The notes under the pieces were generated by a model. It had not been told where the DNA came from and did not search any database. It was given only the letters and a program-made list of their open reading frames with translations. The translations under genes were made by a program, and so were the position numbers. Below, in pieces: positions 1 to 6,264 of a stretch of 6,264 bases of DNA; position 1 is the stretch's first letter, and each line of letters starts with the position of its first letter. The stretch is from Clostridia bacterium (GTDB taxonomy: Bacteria > Bacillota_A > Clostridia > Oscillospirales > CAG-272). The stretch covers positions 1-6,264 of the forward strand of contig JAFZCF010000095.1 of NCBI GenBank assembly GCA_017552165.1, given 5' to 3'.

Positions 1-1
1 C

Positions 2-697
2 TCCATGAGAGCCAGGGAGATAGTTTCCGGCGGCAGGATAGGGAGAATAATCTCCTGTTCTTTCAGATACCTCCACGCCAGCGCCGCGGCCGCGGCGCCG
101 CGCGGATGGAAAAGCGATCCGCTACTTTGCGGCGGGGGAGCGCTTCCCGACCTTGGATCTCATGTCATAGATCTCTGCCGGTATGTCTGCGGAGAGGACC
201 TGACCGATCTCAGCGGAAGGGCGTGGTACAGGGACGCAGACAACGGCATCGACGACGCTTTTTTCATCACTGCCGGCTTATCGGGCGGCGGAGTCGCGTT
301 TTTCGAGGCGAATCGAGCCGCTTTCGGAACAAACGACGATCTCTCTTTTGAGATATACGGCTCGAAAGGCGCGCTTTCATATTCCATGATGCAGCCGAAT
401 TATCTCCGTTTCTACGACGGAGAGAGACGCGACGGTGTGCTCGGCGGCGACAGCGGGTTTACGCTCGTTGACTGTATCGGCAAATATCCGGCGCCGGGAG
501 GAGTTTTCCCGTCTCAGAAAGCGCCGGTCGGATGGCCCATGACTCACGTGAATTCGATGTTCGCTTTTCTGTCGAGGGCTGTGGGACTGAAATCCGAATA
601 CGTCTGCGCCGATTTTTCGGACGGCGCCTACGTTCAGTCGATTATTGAGAAAGCTTATGAGTCGGATTCAAAAGGATCCGCGAGGCTGATGTTATGA
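2..697 (+). CDS. Gfo/Idh/MocA-family oxidoreductase, C-terminal part (5' partial)
   Basis: This family uses NAD(P) to oxidise or reduce sugars, inositols and related polyols in the cytoplasm. What is visible is the C-terminal substrate-binding domain plus the helix leading into it. Counting from the ATG at 5, the read begins with the 'AREIVSGGRIGRI' stretch that in this family follows the Rossmann domain. The hallmark GGGALPDLGSHVIDL lies at residues 43-57; D49 and H53 match the usual active-site Asp and His. The C-terminal beta sheet ends near residue 230. The N-terminal nucleotide-binding domain and the EKP motif, about 120 residues, should lie upstream. The frame is open to the window edge, so the ATG at 5 is probably internal rather than the true start. 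Residues 26-32 are an unusual SAAAAAP run encoded by a GC-rich palindrome. The stop overlaps the coaE start (ATGA). The substrate cannot be told from this part; the family call is secure. Confidence 0.88.
   Translation, partial: SMRAREIVSGGRIGRIISCSFRYLHASAAAAAPRGWKSDPLLCGGGALPDLGSHVIDLCRYVCGEDLTDLSGRAWYRDADNGIDDAFFITAGLSGGGVAFFEANRAAFGTNDDLSFEIYGSKGALSYSMMQPNYLRFYDGERRDGVLGGDSGFTLVDCIGKYPAPGGVFPSQKAPVGWPMTHVNSMFAFLSRAVGLKSEYVCADFSDGAYVQSIIEKAYESDSKGSARLML
81..98. repeat. 18-bp perfect palindrome inside the oxidoreductase gene
   Basis: The sequence GCGCCGCGGCCGCGGCGC equals its own reverse complement over all 18 bases; the flanking bases (A at 80, C at 99) do not extend it. It encodes most of an Ala5 run (residues 27-31) and is far more GC-rich than the surrounding codons. 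It could extrude a hairpin or be a local expansion. No function is visible, and similar palindromes can arise by chance from runs of GCG and GCC codons. Confidence 0.6.
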
Positions 698-1338
698 TTG
701 TTTTAGGTCTGACCGGGAGCTCCGGCTCCGGAAAAGGATATATTTCCGATCTTTTTGCAAAGCACGGATATTCCTGTCTTGACACCGACGCGGTGTGCCA
801 CGAGCTTTACGGTTCCGGCACGGAGTGTACCGCCGAGATGGCGGAGAAGATAGGAAGTGAAATCTTATCGCAAGACGGGTCGGTCGACAGGAAAAAGCTC
901 GGTTCGCTCGCGTTTTCATCGGACGAGGTTTACCGCCTGATGAACGATATTGCGCATAAACACGTCAGGATACGTACGCTCAAGTGGATAGAGGAAATGA
1001 AGAAATCCGGAGTTTCCGTCGCCGTTATCGACGCTCCGCTCCTTTTTGAGGCGGGTTTTGACCGGATATGCGACATCAACGTCGCCGTAACGTGCGACAA
1101 CGCGACAAAGGTCAGGAGACTGAGACGCCGGGACGGAATATCCGACGACGCGATCGCAAGCCGCCTCGGGAAGCAGAAACCAGATCCGTGGTACGTCATG
1201 CAGGCGGATTACGTTATAGACAATTCGGCGTCATCCGAGGATTCACTGAGCGAAAGGGTCGGCGTTTTCTGCGAAATGCTCGACGAGATTTCTCATCTCA
1301 GCGTAAAAATCAGACCCCGAAGCGGAAGACGCAGATAA
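694..1338 (+). CDS. coaE: Dephospho-CoA kinase (CoaE)
   Basis: It phosphorylates the 3'-hydroxyl of the dephospho-CoA ribose with ATP, the last step of coenzyme A synthesis in the cytoplasm. The protein is 214 residues against a usual length near 200. The N-terminus opens with the family's GLTG and a P-loop at 8-15 (GSSGSGKG). A 'DTDAVCHELY' segment corresponds to the family's DADxxxxE region that binds dephospho-CoA. 'IDAPLLFEAGFD' matches the conserved D(I/A)PLLFE strand, and 'RRLRRRDG...ASRLGKQ' matches the lid and adenine-side Arg/Gln pattern. 'ADYVIDNSAS' is the typical end of the fold. The last dozen residues are an extra basic tail. Oddly, the P-loop ends GK-Gly instead of GK-Ser/Thr. 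The ATG shares ATGA with the stop of the preceding gene, and a GAGG at 682-685 gives a modest ribosome site. Family assignment is firm; full activity is assumed. Confidence 0.95.
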   Translation: MIVLGLTGSSGSGKGYISDLFAKHGYSCLDTDAVCHELYGSGTECTAEMAEKIGSEILSQDGSVDRKKLGSLAFSSDEVYRLMNDIAHKHVRIRTLKWIEEMKKSGVSVAVIDAPLLFEAGFDRICDINVAVTCDNATKVRRLRRRDGISDDAIASRLGKQKPDPWYVMQADYVIDNSASSEDSLSERVGVFCEMLDEISHLSVKIRPRSGRRR

Positions 1339-1352
1339 GAAAAAAACAACCG

Positions 1353-1358
1353 AAAGGA
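1353..1358 (+). promoter_or_regulatory. Shine-Dalgarno site for the M18 aminopeptidase
   Basis: AAAGGA lies eight bases before the ATG at 1367, inside the only purine-rich gap of the operon (1339-1366). It is the best ribosome-binding match in the window and supports that start. I see no convincing promoter or terminator hairpin in this gap. Confidence 0.75.
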
Positions 1359-1366
1359 CGAAATAA

Positions 1367-2752
1367 ATGGACGCAAAGGAACTCAAAGAAGCGCTGCAGT
1401 ATAAAAACAGGAGCGCCTATGAATCTATAACCGAAGACGAGCTCGAGAGGTCGTTCGCATACGCCGAGTCTTACAAAATGTTTCTCGACAACGCAAAGAC
1501 GGAGCGTGACGCGGTAAAATACGGCATCGCGCTCGCCGAGAGGCGCGGATTTACGGAATATCGCCTCGGAGACACACTCGAGGTCGGCGGAAGATACTAC
1601 TACAACAACCGCGGCAAGGCCCTGTTCCTTATCAAAATGGGTACGGAACCGCTCGAAAACGGCGTCTATATAATGGCCGCTCACGTCGATTCTCCTAGGA
1701 TCGACCTGAAACAGAACCCTGTCTATGAAGACAGCGGGCTCGGAATGCTCAAAACGCATTATTACGGCGGGATAAAGAAATATCAGTGGACGACGATACC
1801 GCTCGCCATCCACGGGGTGGTCGTCAGGAGCGACGGCTCAACCGTCGACGTCTGCATAGGTGAAGAGGACGAGGACCCGATATTCTACATAACGGATATT
1901 CTCCCGCATCTCGCAAAAGACCAGATGACAAAAACCCTCGCCGAGGCCATCCCCGGGGAAGGGCTCAACATAATTCTCGGCACGGAGCCGTATCGCGATG
2001 AAGAGACAGACGGCGCGATAAAACTCAATCTTCTGCGCATTCTCAACGAGAAATACGACATAACCGAGGAGGATCTCATAACCGCGGAGCTCACCGCCGT
2101 TCCCGCCTACAAAGCGCGCGATATCGGTCTTGACCGTTCGCTTATCGCCGGATACGGACACGACGACAAATCCTGCGCATATCCCGAGATGACGGCGACC
2201 TTCGATTCTCAGGACGAGCGCAAGACTGTCATCTGCGTTTTCGCCGACAAGGAAGAGACGGGTTCGGAGGGCGTCAGCGGAATGCAGAGCGAGATATTTA
2301 TCGACATTCTCGGCGAGATCTGCGATTCGAGAGGCGCGAATATCAGAGTTGTCAAGGCAAATTCAAAATGCCTTTCCGCGGACGTAAACGCGGCGTTCGA
2401 CCCCAATTTTGCCGGAGCGTATGAAAAGGCCAACGCCTGCTTCGCAAACTGCGGCGTGGTTATTTCCAAGTTTACGGGAGCCCGCGGAAAGTCCGGAACG
2501 TCTGACGCGTCCTCGGAGTTTGCCGCATACGTGAGAAACATACTGAACGAAAACGGCGTCGTCTGGCAGATGGCGGAGCTCGGCAAGGTCGATCAGGGCG
2601 GCGGCGGGACCGTGGCGAAATACATAGCGAAAGAGAACATCGATACGATCGACATCGGAGTGCCGGTCTTGTCGATGCACGCCCCGTACGAGGCCATCTC
2701 AAAGCTCGACCTTTACATGACCTACAAGGCGTGTCTCGCCTTTATCAGCTGA
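1367..2752 (+). CDS. apeA: M18-family zinc aminopeptidase
   Basis: A cytoplasmic dinuclear-metal exopeptidase that removes N-terminal residues from peptides. Related M18 enzymes favour acidic or neutral residues, but specificity cannot be read here. The 461 residues match the usual length of the bacterial 'aminopeptidase 1' branch. All expected metal and catalytic sites are visible: H106 in AAHVDSPRID; D266/D267 in GYGHDDKSC (one is the bridging Asp); E296 and E297 in DKEETGSEG (catalytic base and metal ligand); D339 in SADVNAAFDPNF; H438 in SMHAPYE. The segment around 368-386 (KFTGARGKSGTSDASSEF) and the DQGGGGT loop at 409-415 are typical of the dodecamer-forming fold. A good Shine-Dalgarno site sits upstream. 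The stop is one base before the prfA ATG. Nothing looks truncated. The symbol apeA follows usage for this bacterial branch; the family call is much firmer than the symbol. Confidence 0.94.
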   Translation: MDAKELKEALQYKNRSAYESITEDELERSFAYAESYKMFLDNAKTERDAVKYGIALAERRGFTEYRLGDTLEVGGRYYYNNRGKALFLIKMGTEPLENGVYIMAAHVDSPRIDLKQNPVYEDSGLGMLKTHYYGGIKKYQWTTIPLAIHGVVVRSDGSTVDVCIGEEDEDPIFYITDILPHLAKDQMTKTLAEAIPGEGLNIILGTEPYRDEETDGAIKLNLLRILNEKYDITEEDLITAELTAVPAYKARDIGLDRSLIAGYGHDDKSCAYPEMTATFDSQDERKTVICVFADKEETGSEGVSGMQSEIFIDILGEICDSRGANIRVVKANSKCLSADVNAAFDPNFAGAYEKANACFANCGVVISKFTGARGKSGTSDASSEFAAYVRNILNENGVVWQMAELGKVDQGGGGTVAKYIAKENIDTIDIGVPVLSMHAPYEAISKLDLYMTYKACLAFIS

Positions 2753-2753
2753 T

Positions 2754-3833
2754 ATGACTGACAAGGTCGGGGAGATATGCGTCAGGTATGACGCGCTGAC
2801 TGACAGTCTTTCGTCCCCCGGCGTTGTATCCGATCCCGAAAAGATCGCCTCGGTGATGCGGGAACTGCGAAAGCTCCGCCCGGTGGTCGAGGCGTACCGC
2901 GAGGTCGAACGTCTGAAAAAAGAGCTCCTTCAGCTCGAATCGATATCGTCGGGAGATCCCGACGCCGAAATCAGGGAAATGGCGTTTTCCGAGATCGGCG
3001 AAACGAAAGACATGCTCCTTTCCGCCGAAGAAAAACTGCGGACGGCTCTTCTTCCGAAAGATCCCGATGGCGACAGAAACGTCGTCGTTGAAATCAGAGC
3101 GGGCGCCGGCGGAGAGGAAGCGGCGCTCTTCGCGGGGGAGCTTTACCGCATGTACTGCATGTACGCGGCCATCCGCGGGTTTTCCGTCGGAAAGATCGGG
3201 TCTACTGACACCGAGCTCGGCGGATACAGAGAGATTTCCTTTACCGTCGAGGGCGAAGGCGCCTATTCCGCGTTCAGATTCGAGAGCGGTGTGCACCGTG
3301 TTCAGCGCGTTCCCGACACCGAGTCGCAGGGAAGGATACACACGTCAACAGTCACGGTCGCCGTCCTTCCCGAGGCGGAGGAGATCGACGTAAAGATAGA
3401 TCCCTCGGATCTCAAGATAGATACGATAAAAAGTTCGGGCGCCGGTGGACAGCACATAAATAAAACAGAATCCGCGGTGAGGATCACGCACATGCCGTCC
3501 GGTCTTGTCGTGGAGTGTCGCGACGAACGTTCGCAGCTTAAAAACAAGGACAAGGCGATGCGCGTTCTGCGCTCGCGGCTTTACGATATCAAAAAACGTC
3601 AGTCGGAAGGGGAAATCGCCGACGCGAGGCGTTCCCAGGTCGGCAGCGGAGACAGATCCGAGAAAATCAGGACTTACAATTTTCCGCAGAGCCGGGTTAC
3701 GGACCACAGGATCGGATATACGACGCACGACCTCGAGGGTGTCCTGAACGGACGGCTGAACGGAATAACCGAAGCGCTCGCCGCCGCGGAAAACGCGGCA
3801 AAAATGAGCGGAAACAATTATGAAAACGCTTAA
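2754..3833 (+). CDS. prfA: Peptide chain release factor 1 (RF1)
   Basis: RF1 reads UAA and UAG stop codons in the ribosomal A site and triggers release of the finished protein. The 359 residues are the normal length. Order of parts: N-terminal helical domain (about 1-100), the RAGAGGEEAALFAGELYRMY block (115-134), the stop-reading tripeptide P187-D188-T189 within HRVQRVPDTESQGR, the peptidyl-transferase GGQ at 231-233 (codons 3444-3452), and RTYNFPQSRVTDHRI (306-320). The tripeptide is the PxT type of RF1, not the SPF of RF2, and there is no prfB-like programmed frameshift. The start is one base after the aminopeptidase stop, and the only purine-rich SD-like stretch (AAGGC near 2727) is too far away, so initiation probably relies on coupling. 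The 3' end overlaps the next gene by 14 bases. prmC, which methylates the GGQ glutamine and often follows prfA, is not here. Confidence 0.98.
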   Translation: MTDKVGEICVRYDALTDSLSSPGVVSDPEKIASVMRELRKLRPVVEAYREVERLKKELLQLESISSGDPDAEIREMAFSEIGETKDMLLSAEEKLRTALLPKDPDGDRNVVVEIRAGAGGEEAALFAGELYRMYCMYAAIRGFSVGKIGSTDTELGGYREISFTVEGEGAYSAFRFESGVHRVQRVPDTESQGRIHTSTVTVAVLPEAEEIDVKIDPSDLKIDTIKSSGAGGQHINKTESAVRITHMPSGLVVECRDERSQLKNKDKAMRVLRSRLYDIKKRQSEGEIADARRSQVGSGDRSEKIRTYNFPQSRVTDHRIGYTTHDLEGVLNGRLNGITEALAAAENAAKMSGNNYENA

Positions 3834-4845
3834 AATCGTATATAATAGCAGGGACGATCTCATACCGGCCGCCGACATTCTGCGCTCGGGAGGGCTTGTG
3901 GCGTTTCCGACGGAAACGGTTTACGGCCTCGGAGGAGACGCCCTTGACTCGACGGCGGCCGGGAGGATATACGCGGCAAAGGGAAGACCCTCGGACAATC
4001 CGCTGATAGTGCACCTCGCTTCGCCCGTCGACGCCGAAAAATACTGCCGCACCGGGGAGATGTTTTACAGGATAGCCGAGAGGTTCATGCCCGGCCCGAT
4101 AACGGTCATAATGCCGAAAAAGGACGTCATTCCCGATTCGGTCACGGGAGGGCTCGGAACGGTCGGCATAAGAGTCCCGTCTCACAGAGCCGCTCACGAT
4201 CTCATTGACCTGTTCGGCGGCCCGGTCGCCGCGCCTTCGGCAAACATTTCGGGGAGACCGAGCCCGACGAGTTTCTCTCACGTAGTGAACGATCTCGACG
4301 GAAAGATAGACTGTATAATCGACGGGGGAGAATGTCTCCACGGAGTGGAGTCCACCATAGTTATGGCAGACGGGACAGGAAGAGGGCTCAAACTGCTTCG
4401 CCCGGGCGCCGTGACGCTCGAGATGCTCCGCTCGGTGTGCGACAGCATAGAAATCGACCCGGCCGTGATATCTAAATATGACGGCGTTCCGCTCGCGCCG
4501 GGTATGAAATACCGTCACTACGCGCCGTCCGAGCCTCTGACAGTCGTCGATTCCGACAGAGAGTCATTTATCGCGTTCGTCAACGACAGGCCGGACTGCG
4601 GCGTTATCTGCTTTGATGAGGATATTTCTCTCGTCCGCTCGGCATGCAAGGTCTCAATGGGCGGGAGCGACGATCCGGAAGAGCAGGCAAGGCGTGTTTT
4701 TTCCTGCCTCAGATATTTCGACTCACCGGAGGTCAGAGACAGTATAAGCGGCATTTACGCGAGGATGCCCGATGAACAGGGAGTCGGATTCGCCGTGTTC
4801 AACCGCCTTATCAAGGCGGCCGGCTTCAACGTGCTAAAATTATAA
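3820..4845 (+). CDS. sua5: L-threonylcarbamoyladenylate synthase, long Sua5 type
   Basis: It makes threonylcarbamoyl-AMP from threonine, bicarbonate and ATP, the donor used by the TsaD complex to form t6A at position 37 of ANN-decoding tRNAs. At 341 residues it is the two-domain Sua5/YwlC form rather than the short TsaC form. The YrdC domain spans roughly 13-198: VAFPTETVYGLGGDA at 27-41, KGRPSDNPL at 54-62, GIRVPSH at 116-122, and APSANISGRPSPTS at 138-151. The linker APGMKYRHYAPSEP (226-239) is the characteristic strap over the active site. The Sua5 domain follows and ends with GFAVFNRLIKAAGFNV (323-338). The ATG lies inside the end of prfA (14-base overlap) with a weak GCGGA ribosome site, so translation is probably coupled to prfA. 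The stop TAA is in the same frame as the following topoisomerase gene, nine sense codons before its ATG. Other symbols in use are tsaC, tsaC2 and ywlC. Confidence 0.96.
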   Translation: MKTLKIVYNSRDDLIPAADILRSGGLVAFPTETVYGLGGDALDSTAAGRIYAAKGRPSDNPLIVHLASPVDAEKYCRTGEMFYRIAERFMPGPITVIMPKKDVIPDSVTGGLGTVGIRVPSHRAAHDLIDLFGGPVAAPSANISGRPSPTSFSHVVNDLDGKIDCIIDGGECLHGVESTIVMADGTGRGLKLLRPGAVTLEMLRSVCDSIEIDPAVISKYDGVPLAPGMKYRHYAPSEPLTVVDSDRESFIAFVNDRPDCGVICFDEDISLVRSACKVSMGGSDDPEEQARRVFSCLRYFDSPEVRDSISGIYARMPDEQGVGFAVFNRLIKAAGFNVLKL

Positions 4846-4872
4846 TCACACTTTCAGGATAACGGACAGGAA

Positions 4873-6264
4873 ATGGCAAGAAAGAAACAAACGGACCAGG
4901 TTACGATCGATTTTTCGGAAGCGCCGATCGAGGATCAGCCGATAAACGAAACAGTCGAGAAAAACTTCATGCCTTACGCGATGAGCGTCATCGTGTCGAG
5001 AGCTATCCCGGGCATCGACGGATTCAAGCCCTCGCACCGCAAGCTCCTCTACACGATGTATCTTATGGGCCTTCTGAAGGACAGAAGGACGAAGTCCGCA
5101 AACGTTGTCGGCGAGACAATGAAGCTCAATCCGCACGGCGACGCGGCGATATACGACACGCTCGCGCGTCTGACAAGGGCTCAGGAATCTCTCCTGCACC
5201 CGCTGATCGATTCCAAGGGCGCGTTCGGAAAGCATTACAGCGCGTCGATGGTTTGCGCGGCTCCGCGATATACCGAATGCAAACTCGATAAGTTCTGCGA
5301 GGAGATATTCCGGGGTATAGACAAAAACGCCGTTGACATGACCGAAAACTACGACGGCACAATGCTCGAGCCGACGATGCTTCCTACCGCGTTCCCGAAC
5401 ATCCTGGTATCGCCGAACCTCGGAGTCGCCGTCGGTATGGCGTGCAATATATGCTCGTTCAACCTCGGCGAGATCTGCGACGGCACCATAAAGCTTCTTA
5501 AAAATCCGGACACCGATCCGGAACGGCTCATGGATTTAATAACCGCTCCGGATTTTCCGACCGGCGGCGCGATTATTTTCGACAGGGAAAAATACCGCCA
5601 GATTTTCGAGACGGGGCGCGGCCCCGTGAAGGTCAGGGCGAGATACAATTTTGACAAATCTCAGAATTGCATCGACGTTTTCGAGATCCCTTATTCGACA
5701 AACATCGAGGCGATCATGGACAAGATCACCGCGCTCACGAAAGAAGGGAAGATCAAGGAGATTTCCGATATTCGCGACGAAATCGACCTTCGCGGGTTCA
5801 GGATGACGATCGACCTGCGGCGCGGAGCAGATCCCGACCGGCTTATGGCCCGCCTTTTCAAGCTCACAACACTCGAAGACACGTTCGACTGCAATTTCAA
5901 CCTTCTTATCGACGGCGCTCCGAGGCAGATGGGCGTCCGCGAGATACTGCTCGAATGGATAAGATTCAGGCGTGAGGCGGTCAGGCGCGAACTGACCTTT
6001 GAGCTCGACAGAAAGAAAGAAAAGCTCAATCTCCTCACCGGTCTCGGGATAATCCTTCTCGATATCGATAAGGCGATAAAGATCATCCGCGAGACAAAGC
6101 TCGAAAAGGACGTTGTCCCTAATCTCATGGCCGGGTTCGGCCTCAACAAAGAGCAGGCGGAATACGTCGCGGATATAAAACTCCGGAACATAAACCGCGA
6201 ATATATCGTAAACAGGGTCAAGGAACTCGAATCTCTGAGAGGCGAAATCGAAGACCTTAAAAAG
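4873..6264 (+). CDS. Type IIA DNA topoisomerase A subunit, divergent GyrA/ParC-like (3' partial)
   Basis: The A subunit cuts and rejoins both DNA strands and works with a GyrB/ParE-type ATPase partner, which is not in this window. The 464 visible residues cover the breakage-reunion domain and run into the coiled coil (about 436-464). MPYAMSVIVSRAIP (33-46) begins the domain. NPHGDAAIYDT (86-96) is the helix that equals the quinolone-resistance region. R132-Y133 in APRYTE is the catalytic Arg-Tyr (Tyr codon 5269-5271). PTAFPNILVS (171-180) holds the DNA-bending residue. The C-terminal DNA-wrapping domain lies beyond the window, so a gyrase box cannot be checked. The wording differs from standard GyrA and ParC (FKPSHRKLLYTMY, KLNPHGDAA instead of KYHPHGDS) and resembles a separate clostridial branch usually annotated topoisomerase IV A or simply ATP-hydrolysing topoisomerase A. 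The 27-base gap upstream has only weak ribosome-site matches (CGGA near 4863, AGGA at 4856). Confidence 0.93.
   Translation, partial: MARKKQTDQVTIDFSEAPIEDQPINETVEKNFMPYAMSVIVSRAIPGIDGFKPSHRKLLYTMYLMGLLKDRRTKSANVVGETMKLNPHGDAAIYDTLARLTRAQESLLHPLIDSKGAFGKHYSASMVCAAPRYTECKLDKFCEEIFRGIDKNAVDMTENYDGTMLEPTMLPTAFPNILVSPNLGVAVGMACNICSFNLGEICDGTIKLLKNPDTDPERLMDLITAPDFPTGGAIIFDREKYRQIFETGRGPVKVRARYNFDKSQNCIDVFEIPYSTNIEAIMDKITALTKEGKIKEISDIRDEIDLRGFRMTIDLRRGADPDRLMARLFKLTTLEDTFDCNFNLLIDGAPRQMGVREILLEWIRFRREAVRRELTFELDRKKEKLNLLTGLGIILLDIDKAIKIIRETKLEKDVVPNLMAGFGLNKEQAEYVADIKLRNINREYIVNRVKELESLRGEIEDLKK

Noticed and set aside
5..697. Oxidoreductase gene as a complete short protein starting at the ATG at 5
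   Set aside because: The frame is open to the window edge and the translated start is mid-domain for the family, lacking the whole nucleotide-binding domain, so it is taken as the 3' part of a gene cut by the window.
1339..1366. Possible promoter or terminator in the A-rich gap before the aminopeptidase
   Set aside because: There is no GC-rich hairpin followed by a T-run and no spaced -35/-10 pair; the gap is 28 bases and is explained by a leader with a Shine-Dalgarno site.
2381..2410. M18 aminopeptidase has SADVNAAFDPNF rather than the SADxxHAxHPN seen in eukaryotic-type M18 enzymes
   Set aside because: The metal-binding Asp is kept, and the NAAFDP wording is, as far as I recall, normal for the bacterial branch of M18 to which this protein belongs.
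3312..3320. RF1 stop-reading tripeptide is PDT instead of the E. coli PAT
   Set aside because: The first and third residues (Pro, Thr) carry the specificity and are present; an acidic middle residue (for example PET) is familiar in RF1 of Firmicutes.
2745..3341. Open - strand frame (198 codons) opposite the first half of prfA
   Set aside because: Antisense to a conserved gene, no ribosome site of note and no recognisable motif; treated as a coding-bias artefact.
3697..4518. Long open frame on the - strand (273 codons) across the end of prfA and most of sua5
   Set aside because: It lies antisense to two clearly recognised genes, its translation is rich in Arg with no family resemblance I can see, and such shadows are expected in GC-rich coding DNA with few A/T third positions.

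Overview
The window reads as one tightly packed, single-direction run of six bacterial protein genes on the + strand. It starts inside a sugar or inositol-type dehydrogenase and ends inside a type IIA topoisomerase A subunit. The protein families, gene lengths and mixed codon use (mostly G/C third positions, but AGA/AGG Arg and ATA Ile codons are frequent) fit a GC-rich member of the Clostridia, perhaps an Oscillospirales or Christensenellales-type gut anaerobe. That placement is an inference from how the proteins read. There is no rRNA or other marker that fixes it.

Layout: (1) the C-terminal part of a Gfo/Idh/MocA oxidoreductase, up to 697; (2) coaE, dephospho-CoA kinase, 694-1338, joined to the first gene by an ATGA stop/start overlap; (3) an M18 metallo-aminopeptidase, 1367-2752, behind a 28-base gap that carries the clearest Shine-Dalgarno site in the window; (4) prfA, peptide chain release factor 1, 2754-3833, one base after the previous stop; (5) a long Sua5-type threonylcarbamoyl-AMP synthase, 3820-4845, overlapping prfA by 14 bases; (6) a divergent GyrA/ParC-like topoisomerase subunit, from 4873 to beyond the window end. 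The longest gene-free stretch is 28 bases. I see no terminator, RNA gene, insertion sequence, CRISPR array, attachment site or origin.

The spacing suggests one transcript, or a few overlapping ones, with translational coupling at three junctions. Release factor 1 (stop-codon recognition) and Sua5 (first step of t6A37 tRNA modification) both serve translation accuracy. CoaE finishes coenzyme A synthesis, the aminopeptidase recycles peptides and the topoisomerase handles DNA topology. This is a mixed housekeeping operon, not a specialised pathway. prmC, the methyltransferase gene that often follows prfA, is absent from its usual place.

I did not find a convincing previously undescribed system. 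The points most worth a second look are residue-level departures in otherwise intact enzymes: CoaE has Gly where the Walker A Ser/Thr should be, and the topoisomerase has Ala at the quinolone-contact Ser position and Phe at the DNA-intercalating Ile position. An 18-bp perfect palindrome also lies in the first gene.
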